From Pseudobutyrivibrio ruminis DSM 9787 (lineage in GTDB: Bacteria; Bacillota; Clostridia; Lachnospirales; Lachnospiraceae): a stretch of 64,000 nucleotides of DNA. The notes beneath the pieces are model-generated. The model had not been told where the DNA came from. It made no database searches and saw only the letters and a program-made list of their open reading frames with translations. The DNA is taken from assembly GCF_900218035.1 (NCBI RefSeq), contig NZ_OBMR01000002.1, positions 310,001-374,000 of the forward strand, given 5' to 3'. Below are positions 26,278 to 35,916 of this stretch, one piece after another; the first letter of the stretch is position 1, and each line of letters begins with the position of its first letter. The position numbers were made by a program, and so were the translations under genes.

Positions 26278-27723
26278 TTAAATTGTTTCTTTTTCAAGCT
26301 CTATTCCTTCGGCAATATTATATTGCAACTCTATCTCTGGCTCACAAGAAATAATCTCATCTAACAATGGCTCCATCTGCTTTATAAGATTTACCACAAG
26401 CGCATTTCCCATCATAAATCTACGCTTTGTTAATGGCATTTCAACCTTTTCACCATGTACGAGACACTCTTCTGTCCAGTTTGATGGAAAGCCTTGGATT
26501 CGCTCCATTTCAACGGGTGTAAGTAATCTAATGGCACCGGTCTGCTTATCTCTTACAATATGAGTAGTTCTACTGAAACCTCCCTCAGATGTAAGCATAG
26601 TTCTAGCAGGCTTATCGTATTCATCTATCATAGGTACAGCGCCTTCGGAGAATACGTACTCATGTCCATTAGCAGCCTTACGATTAATCTTCTTAGCACC
26701 TTTAATATACTGCCAAGTCTTTCGTTGCTCTGGCTCAAGTTGCATTCTTGTTTCGTCACTGTGATGTATATCAGGGCTAGTATAGTAAAGCTTATCTTCT
26801 GGAATGAAGAAAGACTTATCAATCTCTCCATCTTCCATGATGTCTCCTAAAGTAATCTGTTTTCCATCGTACTTAGGAAATGTTTTTAACGTATATATAA
26901 CTCCATCTTTCATTACACCAGAGTTTTCAAAATCAAATGTAAATGAATCGGAAAGCTCACCAATTCCCATTGGAAGTGTTCCTGACTTAATCTTCTTTCC
27001 ATCAGTAGCATCTACTGGGAAGCACTTTGCAAAGAATCCTTCCTGCTCTATAAGATGAACCATGTTATGACGCTTAATCTCTTCACCAAACATGCTGTTA
27101 TATTTTATTGCATGCTTAATCTGTGCTGCATACTCTGTGCTATTTTTGTAAGCAAAAATAAATGTTCTTCTACGTCTCTGCTGATAACCATACTCAGCGG
27201 CATTAATAACTCGCCACTCAACTGTATATCCTAAATCCCTAAAACAAGCAAGAATAATACCAAAATCCCTACCACGTTGTTTTGCTGGGCTCTTTAATAA
27301 TCGATCAACATTCTCAAGTAAAACAAAAGGTGCTTTCTTTGCCTCAAGCATATCTCTAATATCCCACCAGAGTACACCTTTCTTACCCTCAAGGCCTTTA
27401 GAAGTAGCTAATGATGACGCTACAGAATAGTCTTGGCAAGGAAAACCTCCCACTAATAAACTATGACTTGGAACTGTATTCTTATCAACTGTGTTTATAT
27501 CATCGTTAGTTGTATAATTGCCATTTAAATCCTTGCAATCACCAAATCTATTTACATAACAAGAATGTGCCCATTGTGTCTTCTTATCAGCTGGTTCCCA
27601 CTGACTGAACCAAACTGTTTCCCACTTTTCTGGGCGATTCAAATCCTCTATAGAATTAATATTATTGAGGCCGCATCTAAAACCGCCTACTCCTGCAAAG
27701 AGTTCACATACTGATTTCTTCAC
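26278..27723 (-). CDS. DNA cytosine-5 methyltransferase (Sau3AI-type system)
   Basis: A 481-residue C5 methyltransferase. Motif I is CELFAGVGGFRCGL, motif IV GGFPCQDYSVA with the catalytic PCQ, motif VI LLENVDRLL, motif VIII QQRRRRTF, and motif X around RRFMMGNALV. The partner immediately upstream is a Sau3AI-like endonuclease, so the expected product is 5-methylcytosine in GATC; this specificity is inferred from the partner, not from the recognition domain. The start codon is GTG with GGGAGAGAACA upstream. A promoter with three nearby GATC sites lies in the 104-nt gap upstream. Confidence 0.92.
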   Translation of the reverse strand: MKKSVCELFAGVGGFRCGLNNINSIEDLNRPEKWETVWFSQWEPADKKTQWAHSCYVNRFGDCKDLNGNYTTNDDINTVDKNTVPSHSLLVGGFPCQDYSVASSLATSKGLEGKKGVLWWDIRDMLEAKKAPFVLLENVDRLLKSPAKQRGRDFGIILACFRDLGYTVEWRVINAAEYGYQQRRRRTFIFAYKNSTEYAAQIKHAIKYNSMFGEEIKRHNMVHLIEQEGFFAKCFPVDATDGKKIKSGTLPMGIGELSDSFTFDFENSGVMKDGVIYTLKTFPKYDGKQITLGDIMEDGEIDKSFFIPEDKLYYTSPDIHHSDETRMQLEPEQRKTWQYIKGAKKINRKAANGHEYVFSEGAVPMIDEYDKPARTMLTSEGGFSRTTHIVRDKQTGAIRLLTPVEMERIQGFPSNWTEECLVHGEKVEMPLTKRRFMMGNALVVNLIKQMEPLLDEIISCEPEIELQYNIAEGIELEKETI

Positions 27724-27745
27724 TGTTCTCTCCCTTTAATACCCT

Positions 27746-27821
27746 GATCGAACAAATGTGTGAACGATCGTTTGTTTTTCTAGAAATAATATTACATCAT
27801 TTTTCACTTTATGTCTAGATC
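27746..27821 (-). promoter_or_regulatory. Promoter of methyltransferase with GATC cluster
   Basis: On the minus strand, -35 TAGACA (27812-27817), 17-nt spacer, -10 TAATAT (27789-27794). Downstream lies AACGATCGTT, and GATC occurs at 27746, 27766 and 27818. This layout could permit methylation-sensitive autoregulation. Confidence 0.55.
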
Positions 27822-27827
27822 ATTTTT

Positions 27828-29297
27828 TCAATCTCGTACCAAATCTTTTATCTGTTTTAAAATATATGAATTATTTATCCAAAAACTTTGGGTAGTCATA
27901 TATTCACCATTTGGTAAGACATTTGCGTCTCGATTTACATTTCCATATTCGTCTCCATTGTTAAATCGATATGCAGCCTTTGTAGCATGAGGGCGAACGT
28001 GAATAATCTCTGTCTCACTTTTGTTCGGAAGATTATTTGAAAAACTTATCTTCCCCTTTGAATCAATATGCTTGGTAAACTCTACTCCGTATCGAATGAT
28101 ACGTCTGTACTGCTCCCACTCTTGGCGCACTACAACATCCAAATCATGGAACGGCATATTCCAAAGCATACATCCCTTTACGCGATAAACATCTCCATCT
28201 CTCTTCCATACGAAAAAAAATAGTCGTGTCTCATCAAAGTAATCATGCAAAGTGGACTCATCATATTCTTCATCCACCAAATCCATAAATTTAAATGGTG
28301 GGAAAGACATATTCTCAACAATCTTGTTGTTCTCTTCTACACGAATAGTTTTAACTTTAATATTGGCCTTTTCAAACTCATCAGCATGCTCATCCCTGAT
28401 TCCAAGCATCTTGCACGCCAAATCATTCCATTGCGCTTTATTATTGTTATATTCCCGGCCAAACTTCTCGCATAATTCCTTATCAGACTTACCAACATAT
28501 TCGCTAACAATATCTGTAAGAATATCTTCAAAAGACTTCTCCTTCAAAACAGAAGCATCTTTCAAAATAGAATTATCGCTTGAATCACCAGCAATATAGT
28601 GATTCAGCACATATGTAATGTAAGAGTTCTTAAAACAGAATGCTCTCTTTCTTGCTGGTGTCTTATCACCATAAAACTGAGGAACTGTACTCTTTTCTGC
28701 ATTAGCACCTTTAGTACACGCACCAAGGTACATTGTATCTGCTTCCGAAAGCTCATGGGCGCGCCCTTGCTGTATCAAGTCAGTGATATAGTTATAATCT
28801 CGCTTAATAATCTCTAAGTCATCCTCTGGCGGAGTAAATAATCTAACATACTTAATTGGATACAGAAGTCTATTTTCCAATAATTTATTTCGCCAATAAT
28901 AAATTAGCAATATATGCCGCATTTTTAGCCATGCATGTGACTTATAAAAATCAACTTCAACTGGACCATCATAACTAATATTTGTAATAACTACGCGTTC
29001 TCCGGCCCTTAGTTCTCCTTTTTTAGTAATCTCGTATGGAGTTGTTTTTAATTCAACACCAGCTTTTGGAAAATCAGCTTCTTGCTTGGAATTAGCTTTG
29101 TACCCAAAATATACTTCTTCAAGAAGAATACCTAATCCGCCTTTACGAAGTTTATTGGCATAAGCCTGAACTGCAGCCTGCTCTTCAATTCCTTTGGATT
29201 TTATTACGTCTATAAACGTATTGTCCTCTAGTTTTTTCGCATATTCTTCTATGCTGTCTGGGCTAGCAGGATCGTAGCCAAGTTTATCACTAAACAT
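27828..29297 (-). CDS. Sau3AI/MutH-like type II restriction endonuclease
   Basis: A 489-residue protein, the same length as Sau3AI. The MutH-like catalytic region is clear: KGGLGILLEEVYFGYKANSK, then EADFPKAGVELKTTPYE, giving the Asp and Glu-x-Lys active-site residues. A second, inactive MutH-like repeat is expected in the C-terminal half, as in Sau3AI. Predicted target is GATC. AGGGGAATTCT precedes the start. It lies 14 nt after the AspBHI-like gene and about 100 nt before the methyltransferase gene. Confidence 0.85.
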   Translation of the reverse strand: MFSDKLGYDPASPDSIEEYAKKLEDNTFIDVIKSKGIEEQAAVQAYANKLRKGGLGILLEEVYFGYKANSKQEADFPKAGVELKTTPYEITKKGELRAGERVVITNISYDGPVEVDFYKSHAWLKMRHILLIYYWRNKLLENRLLYPIKYVRLFTPPEDDLEIIKRDYNYITDLIQQGRAHELSEADTMYLGACTKGANAEKSTVPQFYGDKTPARKRAFCFKNSYITYVLNHYIAGDSSDNSILKDASVLKEKSFEDILTDIVSEYVGKSDKELCEKFGREYNNNKAQWNDLACKMLGIRDEHADEFEKANIKVKTIRVEENNKIVENMSFPPFKFMDLVDEEYDESTLHDYFDETRLFFFVWKRDGDVYRVKGCMLWNMPFHDLDVVVRQEWEQYRRIIRYGVEFTKHIDSKGKISFSNNLPNKSETEIIHVRPHATKAAYRFNNGDEYGNVNRDANVLPNGEYMTTQSFWINNSYILKQIKDLVRD

Positions 29298-29310
29298 AGA
29301 ATTCCCCTAA

Positions 29311-30567
29311 CTATTTATTGCTCATAATATCCTTAATTCCTTGGTAATATGCCATTATCCTTTTATCAGTGCTATCAACAGATTTTAACCACTCATCTAC
29401 ATTTGAAGAGTTAATTGCATTCTTACGCAAAACGCCAGCTATATCAACAGCCGAAACAATGAGTATTGGATGTCCATCCTCAACAACCTCTTGATATGCC
29501 TGCTTATCTACATAACTTGTTGTAATCATTATTCCAAACTGCCTATATCTGATACGCGAAATAAGGCGAGACATTTCCTTAACTCCTACACCATGTGTAG
29601 GAGCATAGCACTTTGCCTCTAATGCGCAATCAATTTTCAAAGGCGAGTTTACTTTACCACCTGCACTAATAGAATAAAAACCAAGTGCATCTCTACCACC
29701 ATCACGCCAAGGTCTTGTTAGTGAGAAGTCTACAAAATTAGTGTCCATCTTACCTATTATGCTTGTTGCGCAAGCCTCAAATCCCTGACTAAAATCATTG
29801 TAATGATTCCTAATTGCATCAAGACACAATAATCCTTCAGTATCACTTCCAGCCGGAAGCTGTTCAAACCTGGTAGGTATCTTATGCATTCGAGGCGCTG
29901 TTAATGCTGTAATTCCATTACGACCTAGTTTCACAAAACGCCGCCATGCTTCCGGCGCATACTGTAAACTATTGTCATGGTCATAAATTAAGGATTCAAT
30001 CCAATTCCGATAAATAGGCTTATTTCCAGTATCTAATATAGTAAAATAAGCCTCATAGTTCTGGAATCTTTTTTCCTTAACTGTTCTCCAAAACGCAACC
30101 AAATCCTTATCTGGAGATATCTTAGGATTACCAGGAACTGCCAGACCAAGGAACTGTATATCACGACCTACTCCAGTCTTTTTAAAGATGAAAAATGGTG
30201 GCATATCCTCTAGAGCCACGCCTTCATTCAATAAATCAAAGACCATCTCAAGGATTTTATTGCCTTTTTTCTTTGTATCTGTAAGTTCCCGTCCTGGTTC
30301 ACGATTATCACCGTAATATCTAAAAATACCAGTTTCCTCATCCAGGTAATCTGGCCATTCAAGTTCTTCCATTGAAGTATACAGAACCACATATGCATAC
30401 TTACCAGAGCCATCTTCTCTGAGCTTCTTTCTAAATCCTCCAGCATTTTCACAACCTGGAATTAGTTTATGAAATGGTTCCGAGGACATGTTTGGCACAG
30501 TACCGCCTTTATAAACACAATCAACATATAAATCCGATTTTTCTAAGTCATCAAATTGTACTTCCAT
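29311..30567 (-). CDS. AspBHI/Mrr-like restriction endonuclease
   Basis: A 418-residue protein with an Mrr-type PD-(D/E)XK domain at the C-terminus: SLTRPWRDGGRDALGFYS supplies the Asp and CALEAKCYAP supplies Glu-x-Lys. The N-terminal part (VYKGGTVPNMSSEPFHKLIP, then GGFRKK) resembles the SRA-like reader domain of AspBHI-type enzymes, which cut DNA at 5-methylcytosine. Modification dependence is an inference. It is cotranscribed with the Sau3AI-like system (14- and 21-nt gaps to its neighbours), unusual for a methylcytosine-dependent enzyme. Confidence 0.72.
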   Translation of the reverse strand: MEVQFDDLEKSDLYVDCVYKGGTVPNMSSEPFHKLIPGCENAGGFRKKLREDGSGKYAYVVLYTSMEELEWPDYLDEETGIFRYYGDNREPGRELTDTKKKGNKILEMVFDLLNEGVALEDMPPFFIFKKTGVGRDIQFLGLAVPGNPKISPDKDLVAFWRTVKEKRFQNYEAYFTILDTGNKPIYRNWIESLIYDHDNSLQYAPEAWRRFVKLGRNGITALTAPRMHKIPTRFEQLPAGSDTEGLLCLDAIRNHYNDFSQGFEACATSIIGKMDTNFVDFSLTRPWRDGGRDALGFYSISAGGKVNSPLKIDCALEAKCYAPTHGVGVKEMSRLISRIRYRQFGIMITTSYVDKQAYQEVVEDGHPILIVSAVDIAGVLRKNAINSSNVDEWLKSVDSTDKRIMAYYQGIKDIMSNK

Positions 30568-30587
30568 TGCTATTTTCTCTCCGGTAA

Positions 30588-32378
30588 TTACATATCACCT
30601 AATGCCAACAAATCCTCTGCACCATCTTTCTCCTCATCAAGAATAGAAATATCAACCTGAGATTTTATCATATCGTTATACTCTTTTCCCGGATTCATAG
30701 ACACCCATTTTTTGTAATACCTAATTAGTGTAAGCTTATATTTTTTTACAATTTTATCTATTTCTTCTTTTGAAGAAAGCTTTACACTTATTTTTGATGG
30801 ATCCCCCAAGCATTCATACTTAGAAAAGCAATAAATAAGGTAGAATGGATTAGGTGACTTACCATCTTGACTTGTCTTTTTCTCTTTCTCTGCGCGTAAA
30901 TATAATAAATATAAGTTCAACAAATCATTTGATGTAACTAATGGATTCTTAATAAACTCTACCACTTGTTTATTCATATTATCATTTTGTTTTAAAAGCT
31001 TAGACTTGTTTTGGATTGCAGCTAAAGGAGTAGATTCAAAAGCCACAAACACCTGCAATAACTTCTCTAAATCTATTACAAAATCCTTAACTTTTGTTAG
31101 CTCATCCAATCCAAAACGATTAATGAATAATTTATTTGCATCTATCAATGCTGTAGGTGTTTTGTACTTTGTTGTGAAAGTATATTTGTCACTTTGTTTT
31201 ATGCATACCAAAAATCCCTTAGCCTCGAATTCCGCCTGAACTCTTTTAAATACATTTGCTATTGCAGTAAATGTTTTTTCTGTAATAGCATTCTGAGAGT
31301 TATTATAACGTACAATATTCTGATACAATTCCTTTAAGGTTCCATCATTAGCAGGAATTTTTAATATTTTTACCATGACATATGTATTTTCAAACTCTTT
31401 ATCTAAAGAGCTAGGTGGTAAACTTGACAATGCATCATAAATAGTGCTTACTGTTTGACATCCATTAACAATTTGTGGATCAAAAACTTCAAATTCACGT
31501 CCCTGTACTCCCATTTGTTCAGAACCTATGTCATCCACTATCATAGTAATTCCATTGTTATAAAAGAAAAAATTAATTCTATCATTTGGATTATTTAAAG
31601 TATCTTTTATTTTCTTATTAACACCACCTGTACCACCTAAATATTCCCTAATATTATCATCAAATAATGGATAATTTTCTTTCTTAGCAGCTTGTACCAT
31701 TTTATAAATTGTCAGCACCGGAGTAAGCACATATTTTGCATCTAGTGCTTGTGTCATCTTATATGCATCGTTGTTTACATTAAGGATGGTACCTTTGTTA
31801 ATCGTATTAATAGTATAGTTAAACGATTTTTTATTTACTAAAGGTTCATCAAAATATGTCTGCTGTATATCATCTAATGAGAAAAACTTTGCTTCCATCC
31901 TATTATGAGCATTTTGTTGATTAAACTTTGCAATGTTTTCCATAATGCTTTTAGTTTTCGAAGAATTATTAGTAACATATAAATAAAAGTAAATATGAAA
32001 ATCTTCTTCCTGATGGAATTTATTATATATATCTTGCAATTCTTTCGATCTTGTATAGGTACCTTTTTCTAAAGCGCCTATCGCTCGTGTCAAAAAATCA
32101 TTCATTACATAATCTACTGAAAGATTCGTTCCTTCTGAATAAAATTTGTTTTGAATGAGATACAAATCCTTCATATCCTCATGCCAAACATAACAATCTA
32201 TTCCCTTATCATCATAATCGACTATCTTTTCTTCTATTAACTGCTCATCCTCAGAAAATAGTTTATCAAGAACCCAAAAATTAAATGCCCATTCAGGCTT
32301 ACTAATATTAGATATACTCGAATATTTCTCAGCATATTCTGCTATATCTTCCTCTATTTGTTTTCTAAAATCTTGCAT
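30588..32378 (-). CDS. AIPR family protein 2 with N-terminal nuclease-like domain
   Basis: A 596-residue AIPR protein with INFFFYNNGITMIVDDIGS and DPQIVNGCQTVSTIYDAL, the family's two hallmark blocks. The N-terminal 150 residues include DDKGIDCYVW and LYLIQNKFY, spaced like the D...QxK core of a restriction-type nuclease. It is only distantly similar to the AIPR protein at 22974. It heads the run AIPR - AspBHI-like - Sau3AI-like - methyltransferase, with AAAGGAGGG at the start. Confidence 0.83.
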   Translation of the reverse strand: MQDFRKQIEEDIAEYAEKYSSISNISKPEWAFNFWVLDKLFSEDEQLIEEKIVDYDDKGIDCYVWHEDMKDLYLIQNKFYSEGTNLSVDYVMNDFLTRAIGALEKGTYTRSKELQDIYNKFHQEEDFHIYFYLYVTNNSSKTKSIMENIAKFNQQNAHNRMEAKFFSLDDIQQTYFDEPLVNKKSFNYTINTINKGTILNVNNDAYKMTQALDAKYVLTPVLTIYKMVQAAKKENYPLFDDNIREYLGGTGGVNKKIKDTLNNPNDRINFFFYNNGITMIVDDIGSEQMGVQGREFEVFDPQIVNGCQTVSTIYDALSSLPPSSLDKEFENTYVMVKILKIPANDGTLKELYQNIVRYNNSQNAITEKTFTAIANVFKRVQAEFEAKGFLVCIKQSDKYTFTTKYKTPTALIDANKLFINRFGLDELTKVKDFVIDLEKLLQVFVAFESTPLAAIQNKSKLLKQNDNMNKQVVEFIKNPLVTSNDLLNLYLLYLRAEKEKKTSQDGKSPNPFYLIYCFSKYECLGDPSKISVKLSSKEEIDKIVKKYKLTLIRYYKKWVSMNPGKEYNDMIKSQVDISILDEEKDGAEDLLALGDM

Positions 32379-32428
32379 TTTTACCCTCCTTTATATATGT
32401 CAACATGCAAAACGACTCCATATTGTTT

Positions 32429-35400
32429 TCAATCATTTGATTTTAAAAATACACTAAGTTTATTAAGCATTGTTTTATTAATTGTTTCCGAATAATGCAG
32501 TCCCTCATACGTAGAATGTAAAACAGGATACTGCCCTTTTGTTTGCAGCATATAATGCTCATTTATCAACCACTCAACAATTCCTTTCAAATCCTCCATG
32601 GGAATATCTGAATAAACACCATATTCTGGGACCATATCCAATCCTGCCTTTAAAAGCTTTTGTTTAGCACTACCATGCAAAACCTCACATAACGTTGTAA
32701 TTCCATAGAAACGGACACTACTGACATTTTGTAAAGCACACAGTGTAAGATAAACAACCTCATTCAAATCATAACCTCTATAAAGAACTGGTTCCACATT
32801 TGCTTTTTGTATTTCAACATAATCCTTATTCTTTACAGGACTATTATCCACCTTGTAACTCTTAGGCTTATGATTCGACTTCATCGGTTCCTGCAACTCT
32901 GGCTTATTCTCTATAGCAGGTTCCGGTTCAAGTTGATATCCCATCATTTCATAATAGGCCTGTTTATTAATAGTGTTATTACAGCCTGTTCCATTCCGCT
33001 TATAATTTGTGCATCCTAAGAAGAAACTCTTATCTCTTCCGGGTTTTACAATCAAATAACCATCTCTACATTTATCACACTTCTGTACGCAAAGCTTACC
33101 AGCCTGATATGCGTTTGTCATAAAGCCGCACAGTTCTGGTTCATTCGTACATATATAAAGTGGTAATCCATATGCGCGCTTATACTTAAACTGCATAGGA
33201 TATCCACAAATTGGACATGCTTTTTTTACTATATTTACAGGCTCATCCTCGTTCCACTCTCCAAGCAACTTCACATTCTTGTACGTCTTTTTAAGCTCAA
33301 TCAAAAACTCTGATGGATTTTCATCAGGAGCAATAAAAAATACCCTATTTTTTGTTCGTGTCATTGCTACATAGAAAAGTCTACGTTCTTCCGCATAATC
33401 AATTGAACGGTCACCTTTTATAACAAATGATAGTACTGGATCATCTTCAACTTTAGAAGGAAAACCATAAGTCTCATTTTTACCATTTATTACAATAACA
33501 TCATCGTAACCTAAACCTTTAGATGAATGCGCTGTCATAAATGTGATATCCAGTTTTGGATACTTTACACTCTTAATCTTATTAGTCTTATTGATGTATT
33601 CAAATAATCCTGTACGTTCAAGATGATCCCCATCAAACCCATATCTTCCCAAAAGAAGGATTTTTCCTACTTTTACATGGTCTTTCTTCTTATACTCAAT
33701 TAAATCTTCAATGACTCTTTCAATGGCTCGTGCCATCTCGTAGTTACTACCACTTCTACAATCAGCACTCTTCTTTTTTCTTGAACCATCATATGTATAA
33801 ATCAGAACTGGGTCTTCAATATGTTTAGGAGAAATCAGCTGTTTATTTATCTGTTCCCTGTTCCTCTGAATGAAGTTTCCAGCAATGTCTATTACTTCCT
33901 GAGAATTACGATATGTCCTAACAATCTTAAGCATCTTAGCATATCCCATAATCTCTTCGAACTTTGTAAACAGAGTAATATCGGATCCACTAAAAGCATA
34001 TATCGACTGCCAGTCATCACCTACTGCAATAATTTTTGCATCTGTAACTTCTGATAATGCCTTGGTTAAATCAAATCTCTGACGTGAAATATCCTGATAT
34101 TCATCAACAATAATGTATTTGAAATCCAACTTCTTTTTCATGTCTTTAACTTCTCTAAGAAGCCTAGCAGACTCATTTATCATATCTTCGAAATCAACAG
34201 CGTTGTTTTCTTTCAACCAACGTTCATATTCTAAATAACAATCATTGCAAATGCTTAAGAATAATCTACTACGCACATTCTGAGTAGAATGATACATTCT
34301 ATTAAAATCATCTGTCTGATATGCATTTACCTTAAAGTTAAATATAAATCGGCAAATAAGACTTATCAATCGACGGATATACCTGTTTTCCTCTCCAGCA
34401 ACAAGCATCTCCATAACTTCTTTATTTGATCTGGGATTTAGTTCAAATCCATTTTCTTCAAGTTTTTCTTTCAGATGGGAAATCAAACTTCTACCATCAT
34501 TGTATGCCGAAAAAGTATAAATAAGCGTTGTATCGTGCTGCCTATGAAGTGTCACTTTATCATTAACAGCCTTCTTGTATCTTTCAATCTCTTCATCAGA
34601 AAATCTATCATTCTTACCAGATTCTGTAATCCCAAAATGTTCTATATAAGCTACTTTATTCCCCTGAAAAATAATAAAATCAGGAGTATATGGCTTACGT
34701 GCAAATGTAATGTCATACTTATAAATTGGCTCATACTCGTAATCAATATTGTTAAGGTATAAGAAGTTTGCGATTTCAACTTCCTGATAAGAACGTAATA
34801 TTTCATTTTGAATCGTCACGGACTTTTTCGTTCTGGCATCAATCACCTCACGCTTAAAGTCCTCCAAATCACTTCGCATCGTTGAAAAATTTGCTTTAGC
34901 AATATTATTGAAAAATCCATTCAAATCATTTCCTTCATAAGGCGCATCAAAATAAGATGCAAAGAACAAAATAAGATTGTTCACCGCACTTTCATTACGC
35001 ATAATCGAATTACGGAAGTAATCGCGAATAACAAAATAAAGCTTTGATTGATCAACTATATTCAATTTTTCGTCTGGGGAATTCTTATGAATTATCGCAT
35101 TTCCGGTAGAATGGAATGTTGCTATAGGACAATCTATTCCTAAATCCTTCTGAATGCGTTCTTTCAACTCGTTTACAGCTTTATTAGTAAAAGAAACCAC
35201 TAATATCTGAGAAGGGTCAATATTCTTCTTATCAACAAGATACTTAACTTTTGCTGCAACAGTTGTCGTTTTGCCAGCGCCTGCACCAGCTATTACTAAA
35301 CAGTAATCCTCATCAGTAAGCACAACTCTACGCTGGTCATCATCCAAGATAATATTGGAATCCACTGCTCTTAAAATACCATCAAGATACTGCTTTTCTT

Positions 35401-35767
35401 CAACCATTGCTTTTGCAATGAATTTTTCGTTATGCTCATCTATAACCTTTTCTAAGTCAGCATCCATCTCGATAATGCTGTCTACATCTTTGACCTGTAC
35501 TCCGTTTTTCTTACAAAAGCTTTTGAGCATTCCGCTTTGTTTAAGTACACTGAAGAAATCTACATCATCTTTATAATCTGATATTTGCTTTAAATATTCG
35601 CTTTTTGCAATATATCTATCCTCAGAATTTAGAGTATGCAGGAACCTGCCATACTCCAGCAATCGATTTGCTCTCTCGTTTCGAGCATCATTACTTAAGA
35701 TGGCATCACCTATATGATAATCAATATTCTGTTGTCTATTTCCAAATAATTTGTCAAATAGGCCCAT
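32429..35767 (-). CDS. Large UvrD/HelD-type helicase with zinc ribbons
   Basis: A 1112-residue SF1 helicase: Walker A CLVIAGAGAGKTTTVAAKV (about residue 165), motif II YIIVDEYQDISRQRFDL, and motif V-like TAHSSKGLGYDDVIV. Between Ia and II is the segment YEPIYKYDITFARKPYTPDF then YIEHFGI, the nuclease-like insert of DNA helicase IV relatives. The C-terminus adds two topoisomerase-type zinc ribbons (CPICGYPMQF and CDKCRDGYL) and a region resembling the RQC winged helix (VRFYGITTLCEVLHGSAKQK). GGGGGATAAT gives start 35767. It has its own promoter and lies between two defence operons; a nuclease-helicase role in defence or repair is inferred. Confidence 0.85.
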   Translation of the reverse strand: MGLFDKLFGNRQQNIDYHIGDAILSNDARNERANRLLEYGRFLHTLNSEDRYIAKSEYLKQISDYKDDVDFFSVLKQSGMLKSFCKKNGVQVKDVDSIIEMDADLEKVIDEHNEKFIAKAMVEEKQYLDGILRAVDSNIILDDDQRRVVLTDEDYCLVIAGAGAGKTTTVAAKVKYLVDKKNIDPSQILVVSFTNKAVNELKERIQKDLGIDCPIATFHSTGNAIIHKNSPDEKLNIVDQSKLYFVIRDYFRNSIMRNESAVNNLILFFASYFDAPYEGNDLNGFFNNIAKANFSTMRSDLEDFKREVIDARTKKSVTIQNEILRSYQEVEIANFLYLNNIDYEYEPIYKYDITFARKPYTPDFIIFQGNKVAYIEHFGITESGKNDRFSDEEIERYKKAVNDKVTLHRQHDTTLIYTFSAYNDGRSLISHLKEKLEENGFELNPRSNKEVMEMLVAGEENRYIRRLISLICRFIFNFKVNAYQTDDFNRMYHSTQNVRSRLFLSICNDCYLEYERWLKENNAVDFEDMINESARLLREVKDMKKKLDFKYIIVDEYQDISRQRFDLTKALSEVTDAKIIAVGDDWQSIYAFSGSDITLFTKFEEIMGYAKMLKIVRTYRNSQEVIDIAGNFIQRNREQINKQLISPKHIEDPVLIYTYDGSRKKKSADCRSGSNYEMARAIERVIEDLIEYKKKDHVKVGKILLLGRYGFDGDHLERTGLFEYINKTNKIKSVKYPKLDITFMTAHSSKGLGYDDVIVINGKNETYGFPSKVEDDPVLSFVIKGDRSIDYAEERRLFYVAMTRTKNRVFFIAPDENPSEFLIELKKTYKNVKLLGEWNEDEPVNIVKKACPICGYPMQFKYKRAYGLPLYICTNEPELCGFMTNAYQAGKLCVQKCDKCRDGYLIVKPGRDKSFFLGCTNYKRNGTGCNNTINKQAYYEMMGYQLEPEPAIENKPELQEPMKSNHKPKSYKVDNSPVKNKDYVEIQKANVEPVLYRGYDLNEVVYLTLCALQNVSSVRFYGITTLCEVLHGSAKQKLLKAGLDMVPEYGVYSDIPMEDLKGIVEWLINEHYMLQTKGQYPVLHSTYEGLHYSETINKTMLNKLSVFLKSND

Positions 35768-35834
35768 ATTATCCCCCAAAATAATCTATATTATATTTTA
35801 ACATAATTACCCAAAAGTTTGTTCAAATAAAAAG

Positions 35835-35858
35835 AAAGAAGGCTTATAAGCCTTCTTT
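35835..35858 (-). terminator. Terminator of the Hachiman-like operon
   Basis: Perfect 24-nt palindrome AAAGAAGGCTTA/TAAGCCTTCTTT, followed on the minus strand by CTTTTTATTTG. It lies between the DUF3800-like gene and the UvrD-type helicase gene. Confidence 0.88.
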
Positions 35859-35916
35859 CCCATAGCAAGTTGAACCATAGAATCAAACGTAATAGAAATT
35901 TACTTATGACTTTTTC

